Source: Syntrophobacterales bacterium (GTDB lineage Bacteria; Desulfobacterota; Syntrophia; Syntrophales; UBA6807). Taken from it: DNA of 5,913 nucleotides. The notes below the pieces were generated by a model. That model searched no databases. It had not been told where the DNA came from and worked only from the letters and a program-made list of their open reading frames with translations. The stretch spans positions 1 to 5,913 of the forward strand of contig JAGGSD010000068.1 in assembly GCA_021159265.1 (NCBI GenBank), read 5' to 3'. Within the stretch, counting starts at the first letter, position 1; every line of letters starts with the position of its first letter. The position numbers were made by a program, and so were the translations under genes. Below, piece by piece: positions 1 to 5,735 of the stretch.

Positions 1-60
1 TTCAGGTCTTTAATGCTGCCTTTGTCCTTAACGCTGAACCATGAACCTGTGAACGGTTAT
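1..60 (+). mobile_element. Right-end fragment of MITE-like element (copy 1), cut by window edge
   Basis: These 60 bases match 1862-1928 of the complete copy nearly base for base, ending in the terminal repeat TGAACCTGTGAACGGTTAT at 42-60. Two differences stand out. Seven bases (one CCCTGAA unit) are missing after CCTTAA, and the final base is T where the other copies end in C. The rest of the element lies upstream of the window, so its left end and target duplication cannot be checked; if the duplication is 8 bp as in the other copies, its right half would be 61-68. The orientation is the same as copy 2. The element ends 40 bases before the radA start, so it lies in the radA 5' region and may influence its transcription. 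Confidence 0.85.
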
Positions 61-63
61 AAG
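58..63 (+). promoter_or_regulatory. Candidate -10 box at the element/flank junction, upstream of radA
   Basis: TATAAG matches the sigma-70 -10 consensus at 5 of 6 positions. It straddles the end of the repeat, using the variant terminal T at 60 plus the flanking AAG. About 18 bases upstream, CTGAAC (34-39) is only a weak -35. Transcription would begin near 70 and leave a leader of about 30 bases before the TTG at 101. This is a position and motif argument only; the real radA promoter may lie outside the window. Confidence 0.2.
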
Positions 64-86
64 AAAAATTACATCAATCCCGTGTT

Positions 87-92
87 AAAAGG
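87..92 (+). promoter_or_regulatory. Ribosome binding site supporting the TTG start of radA
   Basis: AAAAGG lies 8 bases before the TTG at 101, which is good Shine-Dalgarno spacing for that codon. The in-frame ATG at 119, the main alternative, has only a long A-rich stretch immediately upstream and no comparable purine-G motif at the right distance. An ATG at 96 meets a stop after two codons and is not a usable start. Confidence 0.55.
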
Positions 93-100
93 TCCATGTT

Positions 101-1459
101 TTGAAAAAAATAAAGACAATGTTTTTTTGTCAAAATTGTGGATATCAATCTCCAAAATGGTTGGGGAAATGTCCTGCCTGTGGTGAATGGAACCAGTTTG
201 TTGAAGAAAAGACGATAAAGACTGATTCCAGAAATCCTTTTGATATACATTTCAATGAAGCCCCTCTTTCCATTGAAGCGATTGAGTTGAATGACAAAGA
301 AAGAGTTAAAATCGAAATTGATGAGGTTGACAGGGTCCTGGGAGGCGGTATAGTCCGAGGTTCCTCGATTCTCGTTGGTGGTGATCCGGGAATAGGGAAA
401 TCTACTCTTTTACTTCAGGTTTTGCAGAGTCTTGCACAAAAGGGTCTCAAGGTTCTTTATGTTTCCGGGGAGGAATCGGCTAGACAGATAAAACTCCGGG
501 GCATACGAATCGGCGCCTCATCAAAAAATCTTTTCGTTTATATAGAAATTTCCCTTGAGGCTATCCTAAAGCAAATCGAGGAAGTAAAACCGGAAGTGGT
601 AGTAGTTGATTCCATTCAAACAGTTTATTCATCAAACCTTTCCTCAGCGCCCGGTAGTGTGGGACAGGTAAGAGAATCATCAGAACAGCTTATATTGTTG
701 TCAAAGAAAACAGGAATACCCATCTTCCTGATTGGTCATGTAACAAAAGATGGAGCCATAGCAGGGCCTAAAGTGTTGGAACATATGGTGGACGCGGTTC
801 TCTATTTTCAGGGAGATTCGGGTCACGCGTTTCGCATTGTCAGGGGGGTAAAAAACAGATACGGGCCAACAAACGAAATTGGTGTTTTTGAGATGAGAGA
901 AAATGGTCTTTCCCCGGTATCGAATCCGTCAGCCCTTTTCATTTCTGAAAGGCCGGCAGGATCTGCCGGTTCCGTTGTTGTGCCAAGTATAGAGGGGACA
1001 AGGCCGATCCTGGTAGAGATTCAATCACTGGTCAGTGAAACCAGTTTTGGTATGCCGAGAAGAACATCCATAGGGGTCGACCATAACAGGGTATCCTTAC
1101 TGGCTGCTGTTCTTGATAAGATTTGTGGTTTACACCTGGTTAATCATGATATCTTTATTAATGTGGCTGGTGGGGTCAGATTAAATGAACCTGCGATAGA
1201 TCTCGGTATTGTGTCATCTATTGTATCCAGTTTTCTTGGCCGGTCCATAGATGTGGGTACTGTCGTGTGCGGTGAAGTGGGACTTACGGGAGAAGTGAGG
1301 GGTGTCGGTCATATGGAAGCAAGGATAAAGGAATCTGCCAAAATGGGTTTCAATCGTTGTATAATTCCGAAAACCATCTCAGGCAATGTTTTGCCGGAAA
1401 CGAAGATGACGTTGATTAAAGTCAGTGATTTAAATGAGTTAATTGATCACCTTTTCTGA
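101..1459 (+). CDS. radA: DNA repair protein RadA (Sms), RecA-like ATPase
   Basis: RadA is a cytoplasmic RecA-fold ATPase that helps process recombination intermediates, driving branch migration and D-loop extension alongside RecA. The 452 residues match the family's usual length, with all domains in order. A four-cysteine zinc finger (C10, C13, C24, C27) lies in the family-typical CQNCG...SPKWLGKCPACGEW stretch. Walker A, GDPGIGKST, is at about 94-102 and Walker B, VVVVDS, at about 166-171. The RadA-specific KNRYG motif is at about 251-255. A Lon-protease-like C-terminal domain runs from about 276 to 452. The start is TTG at 101, chosen for the AAAAGG site 8 bases upstream and because family members have a few basic residues before the zinc finger; ATG at 119 would remove six residues without harming any domain. 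The gene stands alone: an element end lies upstream and about 600 bases of repeats follow. The coding frame is intact. Confidence 0.97.
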   Translation: MKKIKTMFFCQNCGYQSPKWLGKCPACGEWNQFVEEKTIKTDSRNPFDIHFNEAPLSIEAIELNDKERVKIEIDEVDRVLGGGIVRGSSILVGGDPGIGKSTLLLQVLQSLAQKGLKVLYVSGEESARQIKLRGIRIGASSKNLFVYIEISLEAILKQIEEVKPEVVVVDSIQTVYSSNLSSAPGSVGQVRESSEQLILLSKKTGIPIFLIGHVTKDGAIAGPKVLEHMVDAVLYFQGDSGHAFRIVRGVKNRYGPTNEIGVFEMRENGLSPVSNPSALFISERPAGSAGSVVVPSIEGTRPILVEIQSLVSETSFGMPRRTSIGVDHNRVSLLAAVLDKICGLHLVNHDIFINVAGGVRLNEPAIDLGIVSSIVSSFLGRSIDVGTVVCGEVGLTGEVRGVGHMEARIKESAKMGFNRCIIPKTISGNVLPETKMTLIKVSDLNELIDHLF

Positions 1460-1464
1460 TCAAT
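1442..1464 (+). terminator. Hairpin over the radA stop codon, weak terminator candidate
   Basis: ATTGATCA (1442-1449) and TGATCAAT (1457-1464) form a perfect 8-bp stem around a 7-base loop, CCTTTTC. The right arm contains the TGA stop of radA. The stem is A/T-rich and is followed by CTCGCTTATC rather than a run of T, so it does not meet the usual intrinsic-terminator pattern. It may instead protect the mRNA 3' end, or be chance, since the arms are built around the GATC palindrome. Confidence 0.3.
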
Positions 1465-1500
1465 CTCGCTTATCTCATGTATTAGTTCCTTAATTGTAAG

Positions 1501-1568
1501 TTTTTACCTGTCTGCGCCTGCCTGTGCCGTCTGCACGGCAGACAGGCAGGCACGCAGACAGGCAAAAA
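1501..1568. repeat. Long imperfect palindrome (REP-like hairpin)
   Basis: The sequence folds back on itself in steps. TTTTT (1501-1505) pairs with AAAAA (1564-1568), with an A/C mismatch just inside. CCTGTCTGCG pairs with CGCAGACAGG over 10 bp. CCTGCCTGT pairs with ACAGGCAGG over 9 bp. An inner GCCGT/ACGGC stem closes a CTGC loop. Two-base bulges on the right arm (CA and AG) separate the helices. That is about 29 paired bases in 68. The CCTGCCTGTCTGC-type wording is typical of palindromic repeats scattered through many environmental bacterial genomes (recollection, not a search). Each strand has A after the stem, not T, so it is not a classic terminator, though such a stable fold could slow polymerase or block exonucleases. 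Confidence 0.75.
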
Positions 1569-1578
1569 TGGCTTTGGC

Positions 1579-1629
1579 GTGAGCGATTCGACTAAGCTCG
1601 TCGCAGGCTCACCGAAGGCCTGTCGAAGG
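1579..1629. repeat. Short dyad-rich intergenic repeat
   Basis: GTGAGC (1579-1584) pairs with GCTCAC (1607-1612), enclosing a nested CGAC (1589-1592)/GTCG (1600-1603) hairpin. An alternative fold pairs TTCGAC (1587-1592) with GTCGAA (1622-1627). The phrases TTCGACTAAGCTCGTCGCAG and GGCCTGTCGAAGG resemble the TTCGAC...GTCGAAGG class of dispersed intergenic repeats seen in many bacterial genomes; that resemblance is recalled and not verified here. It starts 11 bases after the preceding palindrome. No coding potential was seen. Confidence 0.55.
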
Positions 1630-1678
1630 AAAAAGAAAGTGCAGAATTAAATTTTCTTTTTCGTGTTTTCGCACTTTT
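1629..1678. repeat. A/T-rich inverted repeats with two competing pairings
   Basis: GAAAAAGAAA (1629-1638) is the exact complement of TTTCTTTTTC (1653-1662), giving a 10-bp stem with a 14-base loop. The overlapping AAAGTGC (1636-1642) can instead pair with GCACTTT (1671-1677). The two folds exclude each other. Neither has a G/C-rich stem followed by a T run, so a terminator is not supported, and nothing shows a regulatory role. Confidence 0.4.
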
Positions 1679-1701
1679 ATGTTTTCGTGATAAAAATATA
1701 A

Positions 1702-1928
1702 GTAACCATTCACGGGTTCAAGGGTTCAAGGTTCCATTCTTGTCCCCGGACTGCATTTAGGATGCGTATTTACGGGAAAAGCGTCAGCCTCGTCAGGCCT
1801 GAAACAAAATCTGGAGCCAAATCGGCAATTATTTGCGAAAATGAGCATTTTTGACGAGGGTTTCAGGTCTTTAATGCTGCCTTTGCCCTTAACCCTGAAC
1901 GCTGAACCATGAACCTGTGAACGGTTAC
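1702..1928 (+). mobile_element. MITE-like non-autonomous element, copy 2 (complete)
   Basis: The 227-base element has 19-base terminal inverted repeats. The left end, GTAACCATTCACGGGTTCA (1702-1720), matches the complement of the right end (1910-1928) at 17 of 19 positions. It is flanked by AAATATAA (1694-1701) and AAATATAT (1929-1936), a 7-of-8 match of the kind left as a target-site duplication. The flanks are A/T-rich, so this copy alone would be weak evidence, but copy 3 shows the same arrangement perfectly. Inside the ends are iterated GGTTCA units, and near the middle is the palindrome TCAGGCCTGA (1793-1802). It encodes no recognisable transposase. By hand alignment it differs from copy 3 by about 15 substitutions plus an 8-base and a 1-base gap. 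The GTAA terminus and 8-bp duplication fit IS66-family ends (inference). Confidence 0.85.
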
Positions 1929-2058
1929 AAATATATCCTGTTTGGTTCCGGCTTGTTCGGGTCAGGTGGTGTGTCATCGTGGTGATTGTAATTCGCAGTC
2001 AGCCATTACTCCGGCGCTTCAATACTTCATAAGAAAGACATAAAGGATATTAAATAAT
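1929..2058 (+). other. Spacer between element copy 2 and prmC
   Basis: This 130-base stretch should carry whatever start signals the prmC-murA-hisD operon has within the window, but no convincing -35/-10 pair was found. The best visible signal is AAAGGA at 2042-2047, 11 bases before the TTG of prmC, a usable though slightly distant ribosome binding site. The first 8 bases are the right half of the putative target duplication of copy 2. No RNA gene or small open frame with a good start was recognised. Confidence 0.5.
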
Positions 2059-2931
2059 TTGAAAAAACCAAGGCAAAAAAATATCCACAACCTTTTGAAA
2101 GAGACAGAGGATCGGTTTCGAAAGATAAATATCGCCTTACCCGGGCTTGATGCTGAGATCTTACTCTCATTTTATTTGAAGAAAGATCGATCCACGCTTT
2201 ACACGAATAGAGAGTATATACCGACCGATAAAGAAATGCGAGAATATGAAAACGGAGTCGCGCGGCGGTTAAGAGGAGAACCTGTTGCATACATCACCGG
2301 TAGGAAAGAATTCTGGTCTCTTGATTTGGAGATCAATGACAAGGTGCTAATACCGAGGCCTGAAACGGAGATTCTTGTTGAACAAGTGCTGAGGCTCGTA
2401 AAAAAATGGAAACTTGTCAATGGAAAAATATTGGAGATTGGCACTGGAAGCGGGGCAATAAGTATTGCCCTTGCGTCTGAATTAGAAAAAGCAAGATTTT
2501 TTGCCATAGATATTTCAATAGATGCTGTTAAAATTGCAAAACGAAATGCCGGGAGAAATGGAGTCGAGAAGCTCGTTTCTTTCGTTTGCGGAAATTTATT
2601 TGAACCTTTTTCGGAAAAGTTTGATTTTATTATTTCCAATCCGCCATATATATCTGAGAAAGAATTTCAGTGCCTCCCTGCCGAAGTCCGGAATTTTGAG
2701 CCGGAAGAAGCGCTTCTTGCCGGTCCGAAGGGTATTGAGTTTCATAGAGAGCTTGTAAAAAAGGGAGCGGATTATTTAAAAAGAAAGGGTTGGCTTGTTA
2801 TGGAAATAGGCTATGGACAGAGCCATGCAGTTGAAAGGATATTGAAGGAAACACAAAAATATGATCTTATGCGTTTTCGGACTGATTACGCCGGCATAAA
2901 ACGTGTTGCCGAGGCTCAAAGGAAGGGATAG
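2059..2931 (+). CDS. prmC: Peptide chain release factor N5-glutamine methyltransferase PrmC
   Basis: PrmC (HemK) transfers a methyl group from S-adenosylmethionine to the glutamine of the GGQ motif in release factors RF1 and RF2, which speeds peptide release at stop codons; it acts in the cytoplasm. The 290 residues are normal for the family. An N-terminal helical substrate-binding domain covers about 1-95. The RPETE motif is at 100-104, the SAM-binding EIGTGSGAISIAL at 126-138, and the catalytic NPPY at 194-197, which holds the target glutamine. The C-terminal DYAGIKRV matches the family's DLAGIPRV-type ending. The start is TTG at 2059; the next in-frame Met is residue 60, too late to keep the N-terminal domain. 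It is first in a tight operon, with murA starting 2 bases after its stop. In many bacteria prfA (RF1) lies directly upstream, but here a repeat element does. Confidence 0.96.
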   Translation: MKKPRQKNIHNLLKETEDRFRKINIALPGLDAEILLSFYLKKDRSTLYTNREYIPTDKEMREYENGVARRLRGEPVAYITGRKEFWSLDLEINDKVLIPRPETEILVEQVLRLVKKWKLVNGKILEIGTGSGAISIALASELEKARFFAIDISIDAVKIAKRNAGRNGVEKLVSFVCGNLFEPFSEKFDFIISNPPYISEKEFQCLPAEVRNFEPEEALLAGPKGIEFHRELVKKGADYLKRKGWLVMEIGYGQSHAVERILKETQKYDLMRFRTDYAGIKRVAEAQRKG

Positions 2932-2933
2932 AA

Positions 2934-4184
2934 GTGGATAAAATCATCATATATGGTGGTGAAAAACTGAAAGGTGAAGTACGTGTCAGTGGTTCAAAGA
3001 ATGCATCTCTGCCGATCATAGCATCTTCCCTCCTTACCGAAGGATGGAATATATTACATAATATCCCCGATCTGGCTGACATCACAACTATAAAAAAACT
3101 GCTGGTCAGTCTCGGGGTCCAAATCGAGGGTGACAACCCTCTCAGGATAAACGCGAGTAATATTACGAATTGTGAGGCATCTTATGACCTGGTTAAGACA
3201 ATGAGGGCCTCGATTCTGGTTTTAGGGCCTCTTGTGGCAAGAATGGGCAGGGCAAGGGTTTCTCTTCCGGGTGGATGCGCAATTGGCGCGAGACCGGTAA
3301 ATCTACATTTAAAGGCCCTGAAAGATATGGGCGCGAAAATAGATCTCAGAGATGGTTATATAGAAGCTGAGACGTCAAAACTGAAGGGGGCGAAAATCTA
3401 TTTTGACATTGCAACTGTAACAGGAACGGAAAACATCATGATGGCTGCAACGTTGGCTGAAGGCACAACATTGCTTGAAAATGCCGCCCGTGAACCTGAG
3501 GTAGTTAATCTGGCTGATGTGTTAAATCACATGGGAGCAAAAATATATGGAGCCGGCACGACTATGATAAAAATTGAAGGCGTGGAATCACTTCATCCCG
3601 TGGAAGATACCATTATGCCCGACAGAATTGAAGCGGGAACATACATGATTGCGGCAGGGCTTACAGGTGGCGATGTGAAAATACTGGAATGCGAACCGGC
3701 TCACCTCGATGCCCTTATTAATAAACTGAACGAAGCAGGGATGGATATCACAATTCTTAATGGGGGTCTCAGGGTTGCAGGAGGGAAAAAGATAATCAGT
3801 GTGGACATAAAGACCCTTCCATATCCAGGGTTTCCAACTGATCTCCAGGCTCAGATGATGGTATTAATGGCGTTAGGTAACGGAATCAGTGTTGTGAGAG
3901 AAACCGTTTTTGAAAACAGGTTTATGCACGTCAATGAACTGATGCGGATGGGAGCAGACATTACTGTGGAAGAGAATAGCGCTATTGTAAGGGGTGTGCC
4001 AATGCTTCGTGGCGCACCGGTAATGGCGACAGATCTTAGAGCCTCTGCTTCACTGATCCTTGCAGGATTAGTGGCCTGTGGGAAAACGGAACTTTCCAGA
4101 GTATATCATATTGACAGAGGGTATGAATGTATCGAAAAAAAACTTTCATCGCTCGGCGCCAGGATAGAGAGAGTAAGAGGATAA
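2934..4184 (+). CDS. murA: UDP-N-acetylglucosamine 1-carboxyvinyltransferase MurA
   Basis: MurA transfers the enolpyruvyl group of phosphoenolpyruvate to UDP-N-acetylglucosamine, the first committed cytoplasmic step of peptidoglycan synthesis. The 416 residues cover the full two-lobed EPSP-synthase-like fold. The conserved Lys-Asn pair is K22-N23, and R91 is in the family position. The active-site loop, PGGCAIGARPVNLH at about 112-125, carries the catalytic cysteine C115. D303 in FPTDLQAQ is the general base, and R395 lies in the C-terminal IDRGYE motif. A cysteine rather than aspartate in the loop is the form normally inactivated by fosfomycin (family knowledge). The start is GTG at 2934: the N-terminus aligns with the family's first residues, the next in-frame Met is residue 90, and GGAAGGG at 2921-2927 inside the end of prmC is a strong binding site 6 bases upstream. 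The 2-base gap to prmC and 1-base gap to hisD suggest co-transcription and translational coupling. Confidence 0.98.
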   Translation: MDKIIIYGGEKLKGEVRVSGSKNASLPIIASSLLTEGWNILHNIPDLADITTIKKLLVSLGVQIEGDNPLRINASNITNCEASYDLVKTMRASILVLGPLVARMGRARVSLPGGCAIGARPVNLHLKALKDMGAKIDLRDGYIEAETSKLKGAKIYFDIATVTGTENIMMAATLAEGTTLLENAAREPEVVNLADVLNHMGAKIYGAGTTMIKIEGVESLHPVEDTIMPDRIEAGTYMIAAGLTGGDVKILECEPAHLDALINKLNEAGMDITILNGGLRVAGGKKIISVDIKTLPYPGFPTDLQAQMMVLMALGNGISVVRETVFENRFMHVNELMRMGADITVEENSAIVRGVPMLRGAPVMATDLRASASLILAGLVACGKTELSRVYHIDRGYECIEKKLSSLGARIERVRG

Positions 4185-4185
4185 A

Positions 4186-5481
4186 GTGAAGATTATCAGA
4201 ACTGACGAACAATCGATTAAGAATATATTTAAGCAAATTAAAGATCGAGGGAAATTGGTCAATCTGTCCGTAAGAGATGTTGTAAGAAAAATTGTGCAAG
4301 ATGTAGCGGCGAGGGGGGATGCGGCGCTCTTTAAATACACCGAGAAATTTGATGGTGTTTCCCTCAATGTCTGTTCGGTGGAAGTTTCAAAAGATGAGGT
4401 AGACAAAGCTGTCAAATATATTAAATCCGCAGATTATGATATCCTTAAACTTGCCGCGCGACGGATAGAGGAGTTTCATAAAAAACAATTGGTTAGTTCA
4501 TGGATTGATTCAGATGAAGACGGGATAGATCTTGGACAGTTAATACGCCCCCTGAATCGGGTGGGGATATACGCGCCGGGTGGGCTTGCAATATATCCTT
4601 CGACCGTTCTTATGGCTGCTATCCCGGCAAGGGTTGCTGGAGTCAGTGAAATTATCCTCGTCACTCCCGCCAAAAATGGAAAATTAAATCCCCTGATACT
4701 TGCCGCTGCGAAATTAGGAGGAATCAGCCGGATATTTAAAATAGGCGGCGCTCAGGCGGTGGCAGCTCTGGCCTATGGCACTGAGTCGATCCCATCAGTG
4801 GATAAGATTATTGGTCCCGGTAATGTATATGTAGCTGCTGCAAAAAAGATGGTTTATGGTCAGGTGGGAATAGATATGATTGCAGGTCCCAGTGAGATCG
4901 TCGTTATTTCTGATGGGACAGCGAATCCCGAAGTAGTGGCAGCAGATCTTCTGTCTCAGGCGGAACATGATGAGATGGCGAGCGCCATCCTCCTGACCCA
5001 GGAAGAAGACTTTGCGTGGAAGGTGTCTTTGGAGATACAAATTCAGCTAAAGAATCTTGGCAGAGAATCTATAGCGACGAAGGCTATTAAACAGTTTGGG
5101 GTGATTATTATAACAAGAGATATGGATGAGGCCATAGATATCGCAAACAGATTTGCGCCGGAACATTTGGAATTGATGGTGGAAAAACCTCAGCGGATGC
5201 TTGATAAAATTATCAATGCAGGCGCTGTGTTCCTCGGCAACGACACACCTGAGGCCGTTGGAGATTATATGGCAGGACCGAGCCATATCCTCCCCACGGG
5301 AGGAACCGCAAGGTTTTCTTCTCCTTTGGGCGTTTATGATTTTATTAAAAGAACCAGCGTAATTTCTTTTACTGGTAAATCATTGAAAAAATATGGTGAC
5401 AGGATCGCACGTTTCGCTGAAATCGAAGGGCTCGACGCTCATAAAAGATCAGTAATGGTCAGGTTGAAAAAAAATACTTGA
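4186..5481 (+). CDS. hisD: Histidinol dehydrogenase HisD
   Basis: HisD is a zinc-dependent cytoplasmic dehydrogenase that makes the last two oxidations of histidine synthesis, L-histidinol through histidinal to L-histidine, using two NAD+. The 431 residues are close to the E. coli length. Signature stretches are GPGNVYVAAAKK (about 210-221), DMIAGPSEIVVI (230-241) and DLLSQAEHDE (254-263). Zinc ligands by family correspondence are Q258, H261, D360 and H419, and the catalytic pair E326-H327 lies in APEHLEL; all are present. The start is GTG at 4186, one base after the murA stop, with AAGAGG (4175-4180) 5 bases upstream; the next in-frame Met is residue 143, so the GTG is required. It is the last operon gene here. 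No other his gene is in the window, although a hisG neighbour is common in related gene orders. No T-rich terminator follows it. Confidence 0.98.
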   Translation: MKIIRTDEQSIKNIFKQIKDRGKLVNLSVRDVVRKIVQDVAARGDAALFKYTEKFDGVSLNVCSVEVSKDEVDKAVKYIKSADYDILKLAARRIEEFHKKQLVSSWIDSDEDGIDLGQLIRPLNRVGIYAPGGLAIYPSTVLMAAIPARVAGVSEIILVTPAKNGKLNPLILAAAKLGGISRIFKIGGAQAVAALAYGTESIPSVDKIIGPGNVYVAAAKKMVYGQVGIDMIAGPSEIVVISDGTANPEVVAADLLSQAEHDEMASAILLTQEEDFAWKVSLEIQIQLKNLGRESIATKAIKQFGVIIITRDMDEAIDIANRFAPEHLELMVEKPQRMLDKIINAGAVFLGNDTPEAVGDYMAGPSHILPTGGTARFSSPLGVYDFIKRTSVISFTGKSLKKYGDRIARFAEIEGLDAHKRSVMVRLKKNT

Positions 5482-5505
5482 CAAAGTAATACAGTTGATT
5501 AGATT
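5478..5505 (+). promoter_or_regulatory. Candidate promoter overlapping the hisD stop
   Basis: TTGACA (5478-5483) is a perfect -35 consensus and overlaps the hisD TGA stop (5479-5481). Sixteen bases on, TAGATT (5500-5505) matches the -10 consensus at 4 of 6 positions. A transcript would start at the left end of element copy 3 and run rightward through it. No downstream gene is visible in the window, and the -10 is mediocre, so this is a tentative call. Confidence 0.25.
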
Positions 5506-5509
5506 CTTT
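5502..5509 (+). repeat. Target-site duplication of copy 3, left half
   Basis: GATTCTTT directly abuts the first base of the element at 5510 and is repeated without mismatch at 5728-5735. Confidence 0.85.
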
Positions 5510-5727
5510 GTAACCGTTCACAGGTTCATGGTTCAGCGTTCAGGGTTAAGGACAAAGGCAGCATTAAAGACCTGAAGTCATCGTCAAAAATGCTCATTTT
5601 CGCAAATAATTGCCAATTTGACTCCAGATTTTGTTTCAGGCCTGACGAGGCTGACGTTTTTCTCGTAAATAAGTATTCCCAATGCAGTCGGGGATAAGAA
5701 TGGAACCTTGAACCCTTGAACGGTTAC
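5510..5727 (-). mobile_element. MITE-like non-autonomous element, copy 3 (complete, inverted)
   Basis: The 218-base element has terminal repeats GTAACCGTTCACAGGTTCA (5510-5528) and, at the other end, TGAACCCTTGAACGGTTAC (5709-5727), which are inverted and imperfect. Immediately outside lie two identical octamers, GATTCTTT at 5502-5509 and 5728-5735: a perfect 8-bp direct repeat, the expected trace of transposition into one GATTCTTT site. Reverse-complemented, it aligns along its whole length with copy 2, so it sits in the opposite orientation. It lacks one 8-base GGTTCAA-type iteration that copy 2 has near the same end. The near-central palindrome TCAGGCCTGA is at 5636-5645. No transposase is encoded. 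An insertion 28 bases after the hisD stop avoids damage to the operon. Confidence 0.92.
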
Positions 5728-5735
5728 GATTCTTT
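5728..5735 (+). repeat. Target-site duplication of copy 3, right half
   Basis: GATTCTTT directly follows the last base of the element at 5727 and equals 5502-5509. Removing the element and one octamer would restore a continuous hisD downstream region. Confidence 0.85.

Noticed and set aside
1501..1568. Strong hairpin as the intrinsic terminator of radA
   Set aside because: The stem is followed by A, not T, on the + strand, and symmetrically on the - strand, so the T tract needed for classic termination is inside the stem. It is kept as a palindromic repeat.
1726..1977. Open frame of 83 codons on the - strand running through element copy 2, partly preserved in copy 3
   Set aside because: A related frame is open in copy 3, but most of the substitutions falling in it change the amino acid (for example Gly/Asp, Arg/Gln, Pro/Leu, His/Tyr), so there is no sign of protein-level selection. 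It begins outside the element and has no recognised domain, so it is a by-product of the repeat.
2199..2639. 146-codon open frame on the - strand
   Set aside because: It lies entirely within prmC, whose motifs are intact in the opposite strand, and its translation is low-complexity Ser/Leu-rich with no recognisable domain.
2934..4184. MurA as a fosfomycin-insensitive variant
   Set aside because: The active-site loop reads GGCAIGARP with the normal cysteine at residue 115, not the aspartate found in naturally insensitive forms.
1..5727. Three similar repeats as a CRISPR array
   Set aside because: The units are over 200 bases, separated by kilobases of genes, and in mixed orientation. No short regularly spaced repeats or cas genes are present.
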